Part shown: positions 1-7,138 of the stretch, one piece after another
How the letters are laid out: every line of letters starts with the position of its first letter
Numbering within the stretch: the stretch's first letter is position 1
Assembly (NCBI RefSeq): GCF_022288825.1
Contig: NZ_JAKOOW010000026.1
Span: 87,878-115,735, forward strand
Length of the DNA: 27,858 nucleotides
DNA from: Kingella pumchi
GTDB lineage: Bacteria; Pseudomonadota; Gammaproteobacteria; Burkholderiales; Neisseriaceae
Reading direction: 5' to 3'
Made by a program: the position numbers and the translations under genes
The notes under the pieces: model-generated
The model's input: only the letters and a program-made list of their open reading frames with translations
The model's database searches: none
What the model was told of the DNA's origin: nothing

Positions 1-313
1 AGCGTGCGCTGGCTGGCGCTGTCGCAATGCATCAGCGCCGTGCTGCATTACTTCGGCGCGCCCAGGCTGCCGCTGCGCGGCTATATTCTCGCCAGCGAAG
101 CGCTGGCGCTGTCGACGCTGCTGGTGATGTACATTCCCGATCTCGCACCCTTGTCGCTGCTGTCGCGTACTGCTGGGCTATCTGGCCAGCCTGTTGGTGA
201 TGGGCATCGCCTATCTGCTCTTATTCGGCATCTTCGCCGCCGCCGGCTGGATCGATATGGAACAGGCTTTGCGCAATATGCAGCAGATGCAGCAGGCGCC
301 GCCGGGGAATTGA
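1..313 (+). pseudogene. 3' fragment of a membrane protein gene with a frameshift
   Basis: The window opens inside a gene. From base 4 the first frame reads a membrane-like protein (WLALSQCISAV... GYILASEALALSTLLVMYIP) up to about base 165. The hydrophobic reading then continues one base over, in the frame that starts at 167 (VLLGYLASLLVMGIAYLLLF) and ends at the TGA at 311-313. The alternative frame upstream is closed by a stop near 127, so the shift is real in this sequence. A single extra base near 166 would explain it. Restored, the fragment carries two hydrophobic helices and ends in a Met/Gln-rich tail. I do not recognise the family. The shift could be a sequencing error or true decay. 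Confidence 0.6.
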
Positions 314-338
314 CGTATCGCAAGCAAGCCTTAATCTG

Positions 339-370
339 TTTTCAGGCTGCCTGGAAAGGCAGCCTGAAAA
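339..370 (+). terminator. Inverted uptake-sequence pair, terminator-like hairpin
   Basis: TTTTCAGGCTGCCT (339-352) and AGGCAGCCTGAAAA (357-370) form a perfect 14-bp stem with a 4-nt loop, followed by an A/T-rich run. It lies just after the stop of the fragment at the left edge. Confidence 0.7.
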
Positions 371-395
371 AATTTATTTTGCCGGAATGGCGCTA

Positions 396-401
396 TATAA
401 T
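396..401 (+). promoter_or_regulatory. Putative -10 box of the kinase cluster
   Basis: TATAAT lies 40 bases before the kinase start, just after the upstream terminator hairpin. The region 17 bases further up is AT-rich (TTTATT) but not a good -35 match. This is an inference from position and consensus only. Confidence 0.4.
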
Positions 402-440
402 GACTGCCGTTTTCATTTTTGAGCAAAAAGGACGGTCTCC

Positions 441-2036
441 ATGGCGCAGCAGAGCATCCAACGCGCAGACGCGCTTGCCCCCGGCAGCCAGCTTCACGTT
501 TACATCGTATTGAAAGTGCTCGGTTCGGGCGCGTTCGGCATCACCTATCTGGCCGAACACATCCATCTGGGCTCGCAGCACGTTATCAAAGAATACCTGC
601 CCGACAGCGGCGTGCGCGTCGAAGGGCTGACCGTCCAAGCCAAAAGCAGCAGCGATCAGGAGATTTTCAACTGGGGCCTGAACGGCTTTTTCAACGAAGC
701 CAAACTGCTCTACGGCTTAAACCACCCCAACATCGTCAAAGTAACCGATCTTTTTGAAGCCAACGGCACGGCTTATTTCGTCATGCCCTATCTGAGCGGC
801 ATCACCCTGCACCAATGGATCAAAGACCACCCGCACGCGGGCGAAGCCGAGCTGCAAAGCATCTTCATCCCCCTGCTCGAAGGGCTCAAATACATCCACG
901 AGCGCCAGCTTCTGCACCGCGACATCAAGCCCGAAAACATCTTCATCACCGAAAACCAAACCCCCGTGCTGATTGACTTCGGCGCCGCCCGTCAGGCAGT
1001 CGGCCAGAAAAGCCGCCCGCTCACCCAAATTCTCACCCCGCCGTTCGCGCCCATCGAGCAATACCACTCGCGCGATGTGTTCATGCCCGCGCTTGATTTG
1101 TACAGCCTCGGCGCCTGCATCTACCAAGCCGTTGCCCACCGCCTGATTGAAGAAGCCCCCGCCCGCATCGCCGGCGAAGACACCCAGCCCAAACTCGCCG
1201 GCAGCGAATACGAAAAACAATACAGCCACGCCTTTCTTGCCGCCGTCGATTACGCCCTGAATGTACGCGCCGAAAACCGTTTCCAAAGCGCGATGGACAT
1301 GCAGCAGGCACTGCTCGGACAAAAAGAACTGCCGCCGCCCATTCAGGCTGCCCCTGCCTACAACGCCGCCCCCGCCACCCAGGCCGCCTACAACGGTGCG
1401 ACAGCCGTTTACGGCGCGCCCCAAGCCGCCGCAGCCGCCGCCCCGCGTGCGAAAAACAAACTGCTGCTGTGGGGCGGCATCGGCGGCGGCCTTGCCGTAC
1501 TGCTTGCCGTCATCGCCGCCTTCGCTCTCGGCGGCAAAGAGCAAGACTCCGACGAACCCGCGCAGACCGCTTCCGCCGTCCAAACCGCCGCCCCCGCCAA
1601 CGACCCCATCGTTCTCCCGCCCGCCGACAACGGCGGCAGCCTGCCCGGGGAGCAGCCCGAGCAGCCGCAACAGCCCATGCCCGTCGGCGGCAACAGCAAC
1701 ACCGCCCAAATCGCCGCCCAAGTCGAAAAAATGAACCGCGAACTGCCCAAATCGCTCGGCGACGGCGTGCGCTGGGAAAAAGTCCTCTACGTCGAAGCCA
1801 GCAACACCATGATTATGCAGCTCACCCTCACCAAACTACGCCAGCGCGACCTCAGCAACGCCCAATTAGAGCAAATCAAATCCGCGCTCGGCCCCGAAAT
1901 GGCGAAAACCTCCTGCCAAGACCCTAATGTCGCTCCATGGCTCACCAGCGGCGGCACACTGCTGGTAGCGTTTTACGACCGCAACAACAAACACTTGGTG
2001 GATGCAAGCATATCGGGCGCGGACTGCCGCCAATAG
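441..2036 (+). CDS. Membrane-anchored Ser/Thr protein kinase (Hanks type)
   Basis: This 531-residue protein has a complete eukaryotic-like kinase domain at about 20-290: glycine loop GSGAFG (28-33), ATP-binding Lys50 in VIK, Glu86, HRDIKPEN (159-166) with catalytic Asp161, DFG (179-181) and APIE (203-206). An Ala/Pro-rich linker follows, then one membrane helix (about 341-364), a Pro/Gln-rich stretch, and a periplasmic domain of about 110 residues with Cys492 and Cys529 that could pair. The end of that domain resembles small periplasmic domains fused to other bacterial membrane proteins, which is a weak recollection. AAAAGGA precedes the start. It heads a cluster with a PP2C phosphatase and two FHA proteins, so it is probably the writer of a phosphothreonine circuit sensing the periplasm. 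Kinase activity is well supported; substrate and signal are unknown. Confidence 0.93.
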   Translation: MAQQSIQRADALAPGSQLHVYIVLKVLGSGAFGITYLAEHIHLGSQHVIKEYLPDSGVRVEGLTVQAKSSSDQEIFNWGLNGFFNEAKLLYGLNHPNIVKVTDLFEANGTAYFVMPYLSGITLHQWIKDHPHAGEAELQSIFIPLLEGLKYIHERQLLHRDIKPENIFITENQTPVLIDFGAARQAVGQKSRPLTQILTPPFAPIEQYHSRDVFMPALDLYSLGACIYQAVAHRLIEEAPARIAGEDTQPKLAGSEYEKQYSHAFLAAVDYALNVRAENRFQSAMDMQQALLGQKELPPPIQAAPAYNAAPATQAAYNGATAVYGAPQAAAAAAPRAKNKLLLWGGIGGGLAVLLAVIAAFALGGKEQDSDEPAQTASAVQTAAPANDPIVLPPADNGGSLPGEQPEQPQQPMPVGGNSNTAQIAAQVEKMNRELPKSLGDGVRWEKVLYVEASNTMIMQLTLTKLRQRDLSNAQLEQIKSALGPEMAKTSCQDPNVAPWLTSGGTLLVAFYDRNNKHLVDASISGADCRQ

Positions 2037-2083
2037 GCAGCCTGAAAACGGATTTGCGGGCTTTCGCCAAGTCCAAACCCGCA

Positions 2084-2115
2084 AGGCCGTCTGAAACCCG
2101 CTTTTCAGACGGCCT
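2084..2115 (+). terminator. Inverted AG-type uptake-sequence pair after the kinase
   Basis: AGGCCGTCTGAA (2084-2095) and TTCAGACGGCCT (2104-2115) form a 12-bp stem. This is the Neisseria AG dialect, unlike the AGGCAGCCTGAA form used through most of the window. There is no T-run after it, so termination is uncertain. Confidence 0.5.
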
Positions 2116-2126
2116 CTGCCAAGCAA

Positions 2127-2277
2127 TAGTGAAGCGACACAGAAAGATACAAGGCAGCAAGCCGCAGACAGTACAAGTAGTACGAGGCTGGTTTACTTGG
2201 CATTTTTAATGCCTTAGCAAACCGCCCTCTTCGAGCTAAGGCGCAGCAACGCCGTAGATTTTTGTGTTGCTTCACTA
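2127..2277. mobile_element. Correia-like repeat-enclosed MITE
   Basis: A 151-bp element between kinase and phosphatase. Its ends are near-perfect inverted repeats: TAGTGAAGCGACACA (2127-2141) and TGTGTTGCTTCACTA (2263-2277), one mismatch. The inside matches what I recall of Neisseria Correia elements: ACAAGGCAGCAAGCCGCAG, GACAGTACAAGTAGTACG, CGAGCTAAGGCG and CAGCAACGCCGTA in the Correia order. The length is that of a full-size Correia element. The termini differ from the canonical TATAGTGGATTAA. Correia elements can carry promoters, an IHF site or RNase III-cleaved hairpins, so it may tune expression of the phosphatase and everything downstream. The rest of the 2037-2409 gap holds uptake sequences of two dialects. 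Confidence 0.75.
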
Positions 2278-2409
2278 AAAACACCCAAAGCAGCCTGAAA
2301 ACCGGCAAGGCCGTCTGAAAAACCAAAACGGCAGATTCCGCATCGCACGCCCAAGCGTTCAGACGGCCTCCGCCCCAAGCAGCCTGAAACCAAGTCCGAA
2401 GGAATCCCC

Positions 2410-3555
2410 ATGCAGCCCGATTTCCACCAAGCCCAGCACATCGGCCGCCGCGAAGAACAGCAGGACGCACTCGGCAACCTCGTTCTCGCCCCGCGCCACA
2501 CCCTCTACGTCCTTGCCGACGGCATGGGCGGGCAGCAAGGCGGGCAAACCGCCGCCCGCGCCGTTGTCGCCGCCATCCTCGACCACTTCCACCGGCAAAA
2601 CCCGCCCGCCGACAGCCGCGCGGCCGAAAACCAACTGCACGCCGCCCTTAGCGCCGCCAACCAAGCTCTCGCCCGCATCCTGCAAAGCCACCCCGAACTC
2701 GACGGCATGGGCAGCACCCTTATCGCCCTGATTGCCGATGAAAACACAGGCACATACAGCTACATCAGCGTCGGCGACAGCCCGCTCTACCTGCTGGAAA
2801 ACGGCCGACTGCGCCGCATCAACGCCAACCACGCCTTCGCCGAAGACCTCAAACGCATGATAGCCGCCGGCGAAATCACCGCCGAAGAAGCCGAACGCCA
2901 CCCCGCCCGCCATGCCGTTACCAGCGCCGTTACCGGCAAAGACATCGCCCATACCGACTGCCGCAGCGGCAGCCTGAACCCCGGCGACACCCTCCTGCTC
3001 GCCAGCGACGGCGTGCAAACCCTGTCTGACCGCGAAATCGAAGACACCCTCAACGCCGCCGCCGACCCCGAAGCCCAGGTGCAAGCCCTGATCAGCGTCG
3101 TCCTTGCCAAACAAAACCCCCATCAGGACAACACCTCCCTCATCCTCGTCCGCCACCCCGCCGACCCGTCCGCCCCCGCCACCCAAACCCTTCCCACCCA
3201 AGCCGCCCCCGCCGACAGGCAGCCTGAAAACGAACCGCGCCCGTCCGCCAAAAGCAGCCTGAAAGGCGTATTCGTCGGCTTCCTCCTCGGTGCCCTGCTG
3301 ATCGGCGGACTGGTCTACCACCTCACCCGCCCGTCCGCCGCTTCCGAACCTGCCGCTTCCGAACCCGCCGCACAAAGCGCATCCGAAGCCGCCGCCTCCG
3401 AACCGGCCGTCCTGCCGCCTGCCGCCGCTTCCGAAACCCCCGCCTCCGAACCCGCCCCGCAATCCGCGTCCGAACCGCCCGCCGCCGCTAAACAAGAAAA
3501 AGGCGGCAAAAGCAAAACCCCGCCCCTGCCGCATATTTCCGAACCGCTGAGATAA
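2410..3555 (+). CDS. Membrane-anchored PP2C-type Ser/Thr phosphatase
   Basis: This 381-residue protein has a PP2C domain at about 1-250 with the metal-binding motifs in order: RREEQQDA (13-20), DGMGG (37-41), GMGST (99-103), GDSP (122-125), SDG (199-201) and DN (240-241). One membrane helix lies at about 286-305. The rest is a low-complexity extracytoplasmic tail built from repeated ASEP-like units, probably a stalk through the cell wall region. GAAGGA precedes the start. In the family such enzymes remove phosphate from Ser/Thr and reverse the neighbouring kinase. It follows the kinase on the same strand after a 373-bp gap filled by a Correia-like element and uptake sequences. Two Kingella-type uptake sequences lie inside the gene (near 3219 and 3253). 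Confidence 0.92.
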   Translation: MQPDFHQAQHIGRREEQQDALGNLVLAPRHTLYVLADGMGGQQGGQTAARAVVAAILDHFHRQNPPADSRAAENQLHAALSAANQALARILQSHPELDGMGSTLIALIADENTGTYSYISVGDSPLYLLENGRLRRINANHAFAEDLKRMIAAGEITAEEAERHPARHAVTSAVTGKDIAHTDCRSGSLNPGDTLLLASDGVQTLSDREIEDTLNAAADPEAQVQALISVVLAKQNPHQDNTSLILVRHPADPSAPATQTLPTQAAPADRQPENEPRPSAKSSLKGVFVGFLLGALLIGGLVYHLTRPSAASEPAASEPAAQSASEAAASEPAVLPPAAASETPASEPAPQSASEPPAAAKQEKGGKSKTPPLPHISEPLR

Positions 3556-3560
3556 TATTA

Positions 3561-3727
3561 CTAGGGACTATTCACATTTGGTATTGCGGTGGCTTTTACG
3601 CCATAAAACAGACTCTGCCGTGTTGCCAATCCTCGCAAGGTGTCCAACCTTGCTGCGGTTTGCGCCTTGCATAGCCTGTTTTCTGACCTAAAATCCACTG
3701 CGCAAACCAATTGTAAACAGCCCCTAG
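3561..3727. mobile_element. Foldback MITE with CTAG ends, IS5-family type
   Basis: A 167-bp element in the gap between phosphatase and protease. Both ends carry CTAG, and the inverted termini agree: GGGACTATTCACATTTGG on the left and, read backwards, GGGGCTGTTTACAATTGG on the right. The match continues inward: AAAACAGACTCTGC (left) pairs with GCATAGCCTGTTTT (right), and the centre is a perfect hairpin GCAAGGT-GTCCA-ACCTTGC. The whole element is therefore one imperfect palindrome with arms of about 80 bases. CTAG fits the YTAR target preference of IS5-family elements. There is no transposase ORF. The right CTAG overlaps the first bases of an uptake sequence. Confidence 0.65.
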
Positions 3728-3755
3728 GCAGCCTGAAAACGGTTTCAGGCTGCCT
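3726..3755 (+). terminator. Inverted Kingella-type uptake-sequence pair
   Basis: AGGCAGCCTGAAA (3726-3738) and TTTCAGGCTGCCT (3743-3755) form a 13-bp stem 47 bases before the protease start. There is no following T-run, so it may be only a weak terminator or an RNA hairpin in the protease leader. Confidence 0.5.
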
Positions 3756-3801
3756 CTGAATTAAAAACCTCCTGCTTGTCATACAAATAAAGGATTCCCC
3801 C

Positions 3802-5484
3802 ATGAAACTCTGGCGCACGATTTTATTGTCCCTGTTTTTCGCCGCCGCCCCCACGGCGCAGGCCAACCAGCCCGATGTGCTCAAAGCCGCCGAATCGGTT
3901 TACCGCCTGTGGATAGGCGTACCGCTGCCGCCGCAGGTGGCCGCACAAATGGTCAACCAGCAGATGCTCTCTGAAATCAACGACAAAGGCTATGTGCGGA
4001 TTATGACGCCGCAACAGCAGCTGCTCACCTTCTTCAAGCAAAACGGCCAGCTCTACCTGTTTGCCGGACACGGCTCGGGCTATCTGGTTTCCAATCAGGG
4101 GCATATCGTTACCAACGACCATGTGGCGAACGCCGATGTCGGCGAAATGGCGCAGCTGGGCAAGCCGCAGGTGTTTCTGGTGCGCAAAATCGCGCCGCAG
4201 CTGGAACTGATGTCCACCCAGCCCCTTGTAAGCGACAGCGCAAAGGACTTGAGCCTGTTGCAAGTGAACGGTCTGACCGGCAAACCGCTGCCGCTGGCCG
4301 ACGGCAAATTCGTCCAGCCTACCCTGCCGGTATTTTCCATCGGCTTTCCCGGCGCGTCCGACGAAATCACCGCCGGCTACGGCTTCGGCGATCCGGACGC
4401 CTACATCCAGCCGGGCATTGCCGAAGGCAGCCTGAAACGCGAATTTAAAAACTACGGCAACCGCAGCTATTGGGAACACCATGCGCCCATCAGCGGCGGC
4501 AACAGCGGCGGCCCGCTGGTCAACCGCTGCGGCCAGGTGGTCGGTACCAACGAAGGCGCGCACAAACAGCAGATAAACACCGTGATCGCCGTATCCAATT
4601 CCGAACTCGTGCCTATGCTCAAAAGCCACAACGTCAGCTTTACCCAAGCGGCGGGCGAATGCGTGGACAGCGCCACCGCCGGCACGCGCCGCCAGCTGAC
4701 GCTGCTTTACACCGGCATGGGCTTGCTGGTGCTGTTGGCGGCAGGCGGCGGCGTGTATCTGCTGCGGCTGAAAAAACAAGTGAAAGCAGGCAGCCATCCG
4801 CCGATCAATTCCCAACTCATCCGCAAAATCGTCGGCGCGCAACAGGCGCAGGCAGCGGCAGGCGGCGCGGGCAGCATCACCCTGACCCCGCTGGGCGGCG
4901 GCACACCCATCGTGCTCCGTGCGGGGCGCGCCCAAATCCTAGGACGCAGCGCACAGGCCGACATCGTCATCGACAAAGCCCAGATTTCCGGTCGCCACGT
5001 CCGCCTGCTGTTTGACGGCCGCAGCGTGCAGGCCGAAGACCTCGGCAGTACCAACGGCACCTACAGCAACGGCAGCAAAATCAGCCGCACCGTCCTCAAC
5101 GCGGGCGACGTGCTGCAGCTGACCGCCGACCCCGCCGTCGCCCGTTTCAGCGTCGGTTCGCCCGCTTCAGACGGCCTCGGCGGCGACTGGGTGCTCGCAC
5201 CCCTGTCTGCCGGACTGCCGAACATCGTATTGAGCGCAGGGCGCAGCGTAACCGTTGGACGCAGCCCCGATAACGACGTCGTCATCAACCGCCAGCAGAT
5301 TTCCGGCCGCCACTGCCGCATCAGCGCCGATGCAGCGGGCAACATCACCATCGAAGACTGCCGGTCCACCAACGGCACCTTTGTTGACGATCTAGCCAAG
5401 CGCATCGACCGCGCCGCCCTGCGCTCCGGGCAGACCGTTTATCTCGCCAACCGCGACATCGCCTACCGCCTCACCCAGTCTTAA
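3802..5484 (+). CDS. Trypsin-like periplasmic protease with two cytoplasmic FHA domains
   Basis: This 560-residue protein starts with a signal sequence (1-22, ending AQA). A trypsin-like domain of about 85-275 follows, with the triad visible: His107 in NDHVAN, Asp149 in KDLSLLQV and Ser235 in SGGNSGGPL. A membrane helix lies at about 299-322. Two FHA domains follow, both with the phosphothreonine-binding residues: GR (381-382), SGRH (396-399), STNG (416-419), and GR (486-487), SGRH (501-504), STNG (522-525). This predicts a protease facing the periplasm with FHA readers in the cytoplasm, so phosphorylation inside could control proteolysis outside. AAAGGA precedes the start. It sits between the phosphatase and a soluble FHA protein, probably in the same regulon. 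The family fold is secure; the coupling is inference. Confidence 0.9.
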   Translation: MKLWRTILLSLFFAAAPTAQANQPDVLKAAESVYRLWIGVPLPPQVAAQMVNQQMLSEINDKGYVRIMTPQQQLLTFFKQNGQLYLFAGHGSGYLVSNQGHIVTNDHVANADVGEMAQLGKPQVFLVRKIAPQLELMSTQPLVSDSAKDLSLLQVNGLTGKPLPLADGKFVQPTLPVFSIGFPGASDEITAGYGFGDPDAYIQPGIAEGSLKREFKNYGNRSYWEHHAPISGGNSGGPLVNRCGQVVGTNEGAHKQQINTVIAVSNSELVPMLKSHNVSFTQAAGECVDSATAGTRRQLTLLYTGMGLLVLLAAGGGVYLLRLKKQVKAGSHPPINSQLIRKIVGAQQAQAAAGGAGSITLTPLGGGTPIVLRAGRAQILGRSAQADIVIDKAQISGRHVRLLFDGRSVQAEDLGSTNGTYSNGSKISRTVLNAGDVLQLTADPAVARFSVGSPASDGLGGDWVLAPLSAGLPNIVLSAGRSVTVGRSPDNDVVINRQQISGRHCRISADAAGNITIEDCRSTNGTFVDDLAKRIDRAALRSGQTVYLANRDIAYRLTQS

Positions 5485-5497
5485 AAAGGAAACAGCC

Positions 5498-6166
5498 ATG
5501 GCCATGAAACTGTGCGCCGCCGCCAAACACTACTACGACCCCGCCCTCTGTGCCGACTGCCCCTACTGCGGCGACGCAGGCCGTCTGAAAGCCGCCGCAC
5601 CGCTTTCAGACGGCCTCACCGCCGCCGAACACACCGCCGTTCTCAGCGCACCCGCGCAGGACGTGCGCACGCAGATGGTTGCCGACCCGCATGCCGCCGA
5701 TCAGACGGCGAAAACGCAAATCGTCGCCAACGCCGCCGAAGACAACGCGCGCAAAACCCACATCTTCGGCGCCAACCGCGACGCCGACCCCGAAGCCCGC
5801 GCCAAAGGCATGCGCGAACTGCCCGCCGCCGGCTGGCTGGTCATCACCGAAGGCGCAGGACGCGGCACCGACTTCCGCCTCGTGCGCGGCGCCAACCGCA
5901 TCGGCCGCAGCGCAGAAATGGAAGTGTCGCTCGACTTCGGCAGCCGCAGCGACCCCGCCGTCAGCCGCGAAACCCACGCCGCCGTCATCTACGACCCGCA
6001 CGCCAACGAATTTTTCGTCGAACGCGGCAGCAGCCGCAACCTGCCCCTGCTCAACGGCAGCACCATCCGCGGCGAACCCGTGCTGAAAAACCGCGACATT
6101 ATCCAAGTCGGCGACACCAAACTGGTTTTCGTCGCCTTTTGCGGCGAAGGCTTTGCTTGGGAGTAA
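5498..6166 (+). CDS. Zinc-ribbon FHA-domain adaptor protein
   Basis: This 222-residue soluble protein has Cys6 and a CxxCxxC cluster (Cys18, 21, 24) at its N-terminus, a zinc-ribbon-like pattern seen in many bacterial FHA proteins. A disordered-looking segment (about 40-95) holds three similar short motifs: RTQMVA (57-62), KTQIVA (72-77) and RKTHIF (85-90), each with a threonine after a basic residue. The FHA domain spans about 112-215, with IGRS (135-138), VSRETH (155-160) and NG (186-187). It starts 13 bases after the protease stop, with AAAGGAAA as ribosome site; Met3 (5504) is an alternative start. An inverted pair of AG-type uptake sequences (5578-5616) is translated between the Cys cluster and the threonine motifs. 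It is probably a phospho-regulated adaptor for the neighbouring kinase and protease. Confidence 0.85.
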   Translation: MAMKLCAAAKHYYDPALCADCPYCGDAGRLKAAAPLSDGLTAAEHTAVLSAPAQDVRTQMVADPHAADQTAKTQIVANAAEDNARKTHIFGANRDADPEARAKGMRELPAAGWLVITEGAGRGTDFRLVRGANRIGRSAEMEVSLDFGSRSDPAVSRETHAAVIYDPHANEFFVERGSSRNLPLLNGSTIRGEPVLKNRDIIQVGDTKLVFVAFCGEGFAWE

Positions 6167-6197
6167 CGGCGACGCGCTTTGCTGTTAAGCCCCGTAG

Positions 6198-6217
6198 GTC
6201 GGATACTCATATCCGAC
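6198..6217. repeat. Short hairpin repeat GTCGGATA/TATCCGAC
   Basis: An 8-bp perfect stem with a 4-nt loop, in a context (CCGTAGGTCGGAT...) that resembles a dispersed intergenic repeat of Neisseria-type genomes. Only one copy is in this window, so repeat status rests on recollection. Confidence 0.35.
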
Positions 6218-6240
6218 AAGCGTTTGCCCAACACCAACAC

Positions 6241-6273
6241 AGGCAGCCTGAAAACTTTTCAGGCTGCCTTTTG
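6241..6273 (+). terminator. Terminator closing the kinase-FHA cluster
   Basis: AGGCAGCCTGAAAA (6241-6254) and TTTTCAGGCTGCCT (6256-6269) form a 14-bp stem followed by TTTTG. It ends the plus-strand cluster and also faces the convergent gloB. Further uptake sequences fill the space up to 6388. Confidence 0.75.
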
Positions 6274-6388
6274 CTGTTTGTTGCAGGGGTTGGATTAGGT
6301 GTTTTGTATTTTTGTGCGGGCGGATTCGGGTTTTCAGGCTGCTTTGGGAAGCATCCCCAAAGGCAGCCTGAAAAGCGTTTGAACCGCC

Positions 6389-7138
6389 TTAAAAATGGTT
6401 TTTCAATTCGCGCAGCAGTATGAATGCGGCTTCGGCATTGCCGGCAGGGCAGCCTGAAAGCTCGGCGGCGCGGGCTTGGACGGCGGGCAGGTGGCTGCGT
6501 AAAAAGGGATTGACGCGCTTTTCGTGCGCCAGCGAAACCGGCAGGCTGGGTATGGTGAGTGTGGTGGTGGCGCGGCGGATGTCGACGTTGTCCGGCTCGA
6601 TATGTTCGGCAAAACGCAGGTTGGCGGCGGTGTATTCGTGGGCGGGGTAGAGCAGGGTAGAGTCGGGCAGGGCGGCGAGACGTGTCAGGCTGGTGTACAG
6701 CCATTCGGGGCGGCTGTCGGGGAAGACGCGGCCGCAGCCGGCGGAAAACAGGGTGTCGCCGGTAAAAACGTGGCGGCGCTTATCGAAGAGATAGCACAGA
6801 TGGCCGGCGGTATGGCCGGGGGTGTGCCAGACTTCGGCGGTGAAGCCCTGCCAGACAATCAGGCTGCCTTCGCCGACGGTATCATCGGCGGCAGCAATAT
6901 CGCTGCCGCCGCTGACGCGGCATTGGGGAAAGGCGGCGGCCAACTCGGCGATGCCGGCGGTGTGGTCGCCGTGGTGGTGGGTGATCCAGATATGCTCGAG
7001 CTGCAGGCTGTGTTGTTGCAGGTAGGCCAGCACGGGTTCGGCGGCGCCGGGGTCGATGCAGACGGCGCGGCCGCGGCTGGCGATCAGCCAGATATAGTTG
7101 TCGCTGAGTGCCGGCAGCGGGGTGATGGTGTAAGTCAT
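6389..7138 (-). CDS. gloB: Hydroxyacylglutathione hydrolase (glyoxalase II)
   Basis: This 249-residue metallo-beta-lactamase-fold enzyme hydrolyses S-lactoylglutathione to lactate and glutathione, the second step of methylglyoxal detoxification. The metal motif THHHGDH (53-59) supplies His54, His56, Asp58 and His59; GHTAGH and GDTLFSAGCGR follow. The C-terminal helical domain has RVNPFLR, typical of glyoxalase II. I chose the Met at 7138 (MTYTITPLPALSDNYIW), which matches the usual N-terminus; the frame stays open further upstream only as a shadow of the Nudix gene. Its ATG overlaps the upstream Nudix stop as ATGA, so the two are probably translationally coupled. Confidence 0.93.
   Translation of the reverse strand: MTYTITPLPALSDNYIWLIASRGRAVCIDPGAAEPVLAYLQQHSLQLEHIWITHHHGDHTAGIAELAAAFPQCRVSGGSDIAAADDTVGEGSLIVWQGFTAEVWHTPGHTAGHLCYLFDKRRHVFTGDTLFSAGCGRVFPDSRPEWLYTSLTRLAALPDSTLLYPAHEYTAANLRFAEHIEPDNVDIRRATTTLTIPSLPVSLAHEKRVNPFLRSHLPAVQARAAELSGCPAGNAEAAFILLRELKNHF

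Noticed and set aside
717..1721. Long minus-strand ORF across the kinase gene
   Set aside because: Gly/Val-rich shadow of a high-GC coding region, with no motif or ribosome site; the plus strand holds a complete kinase.
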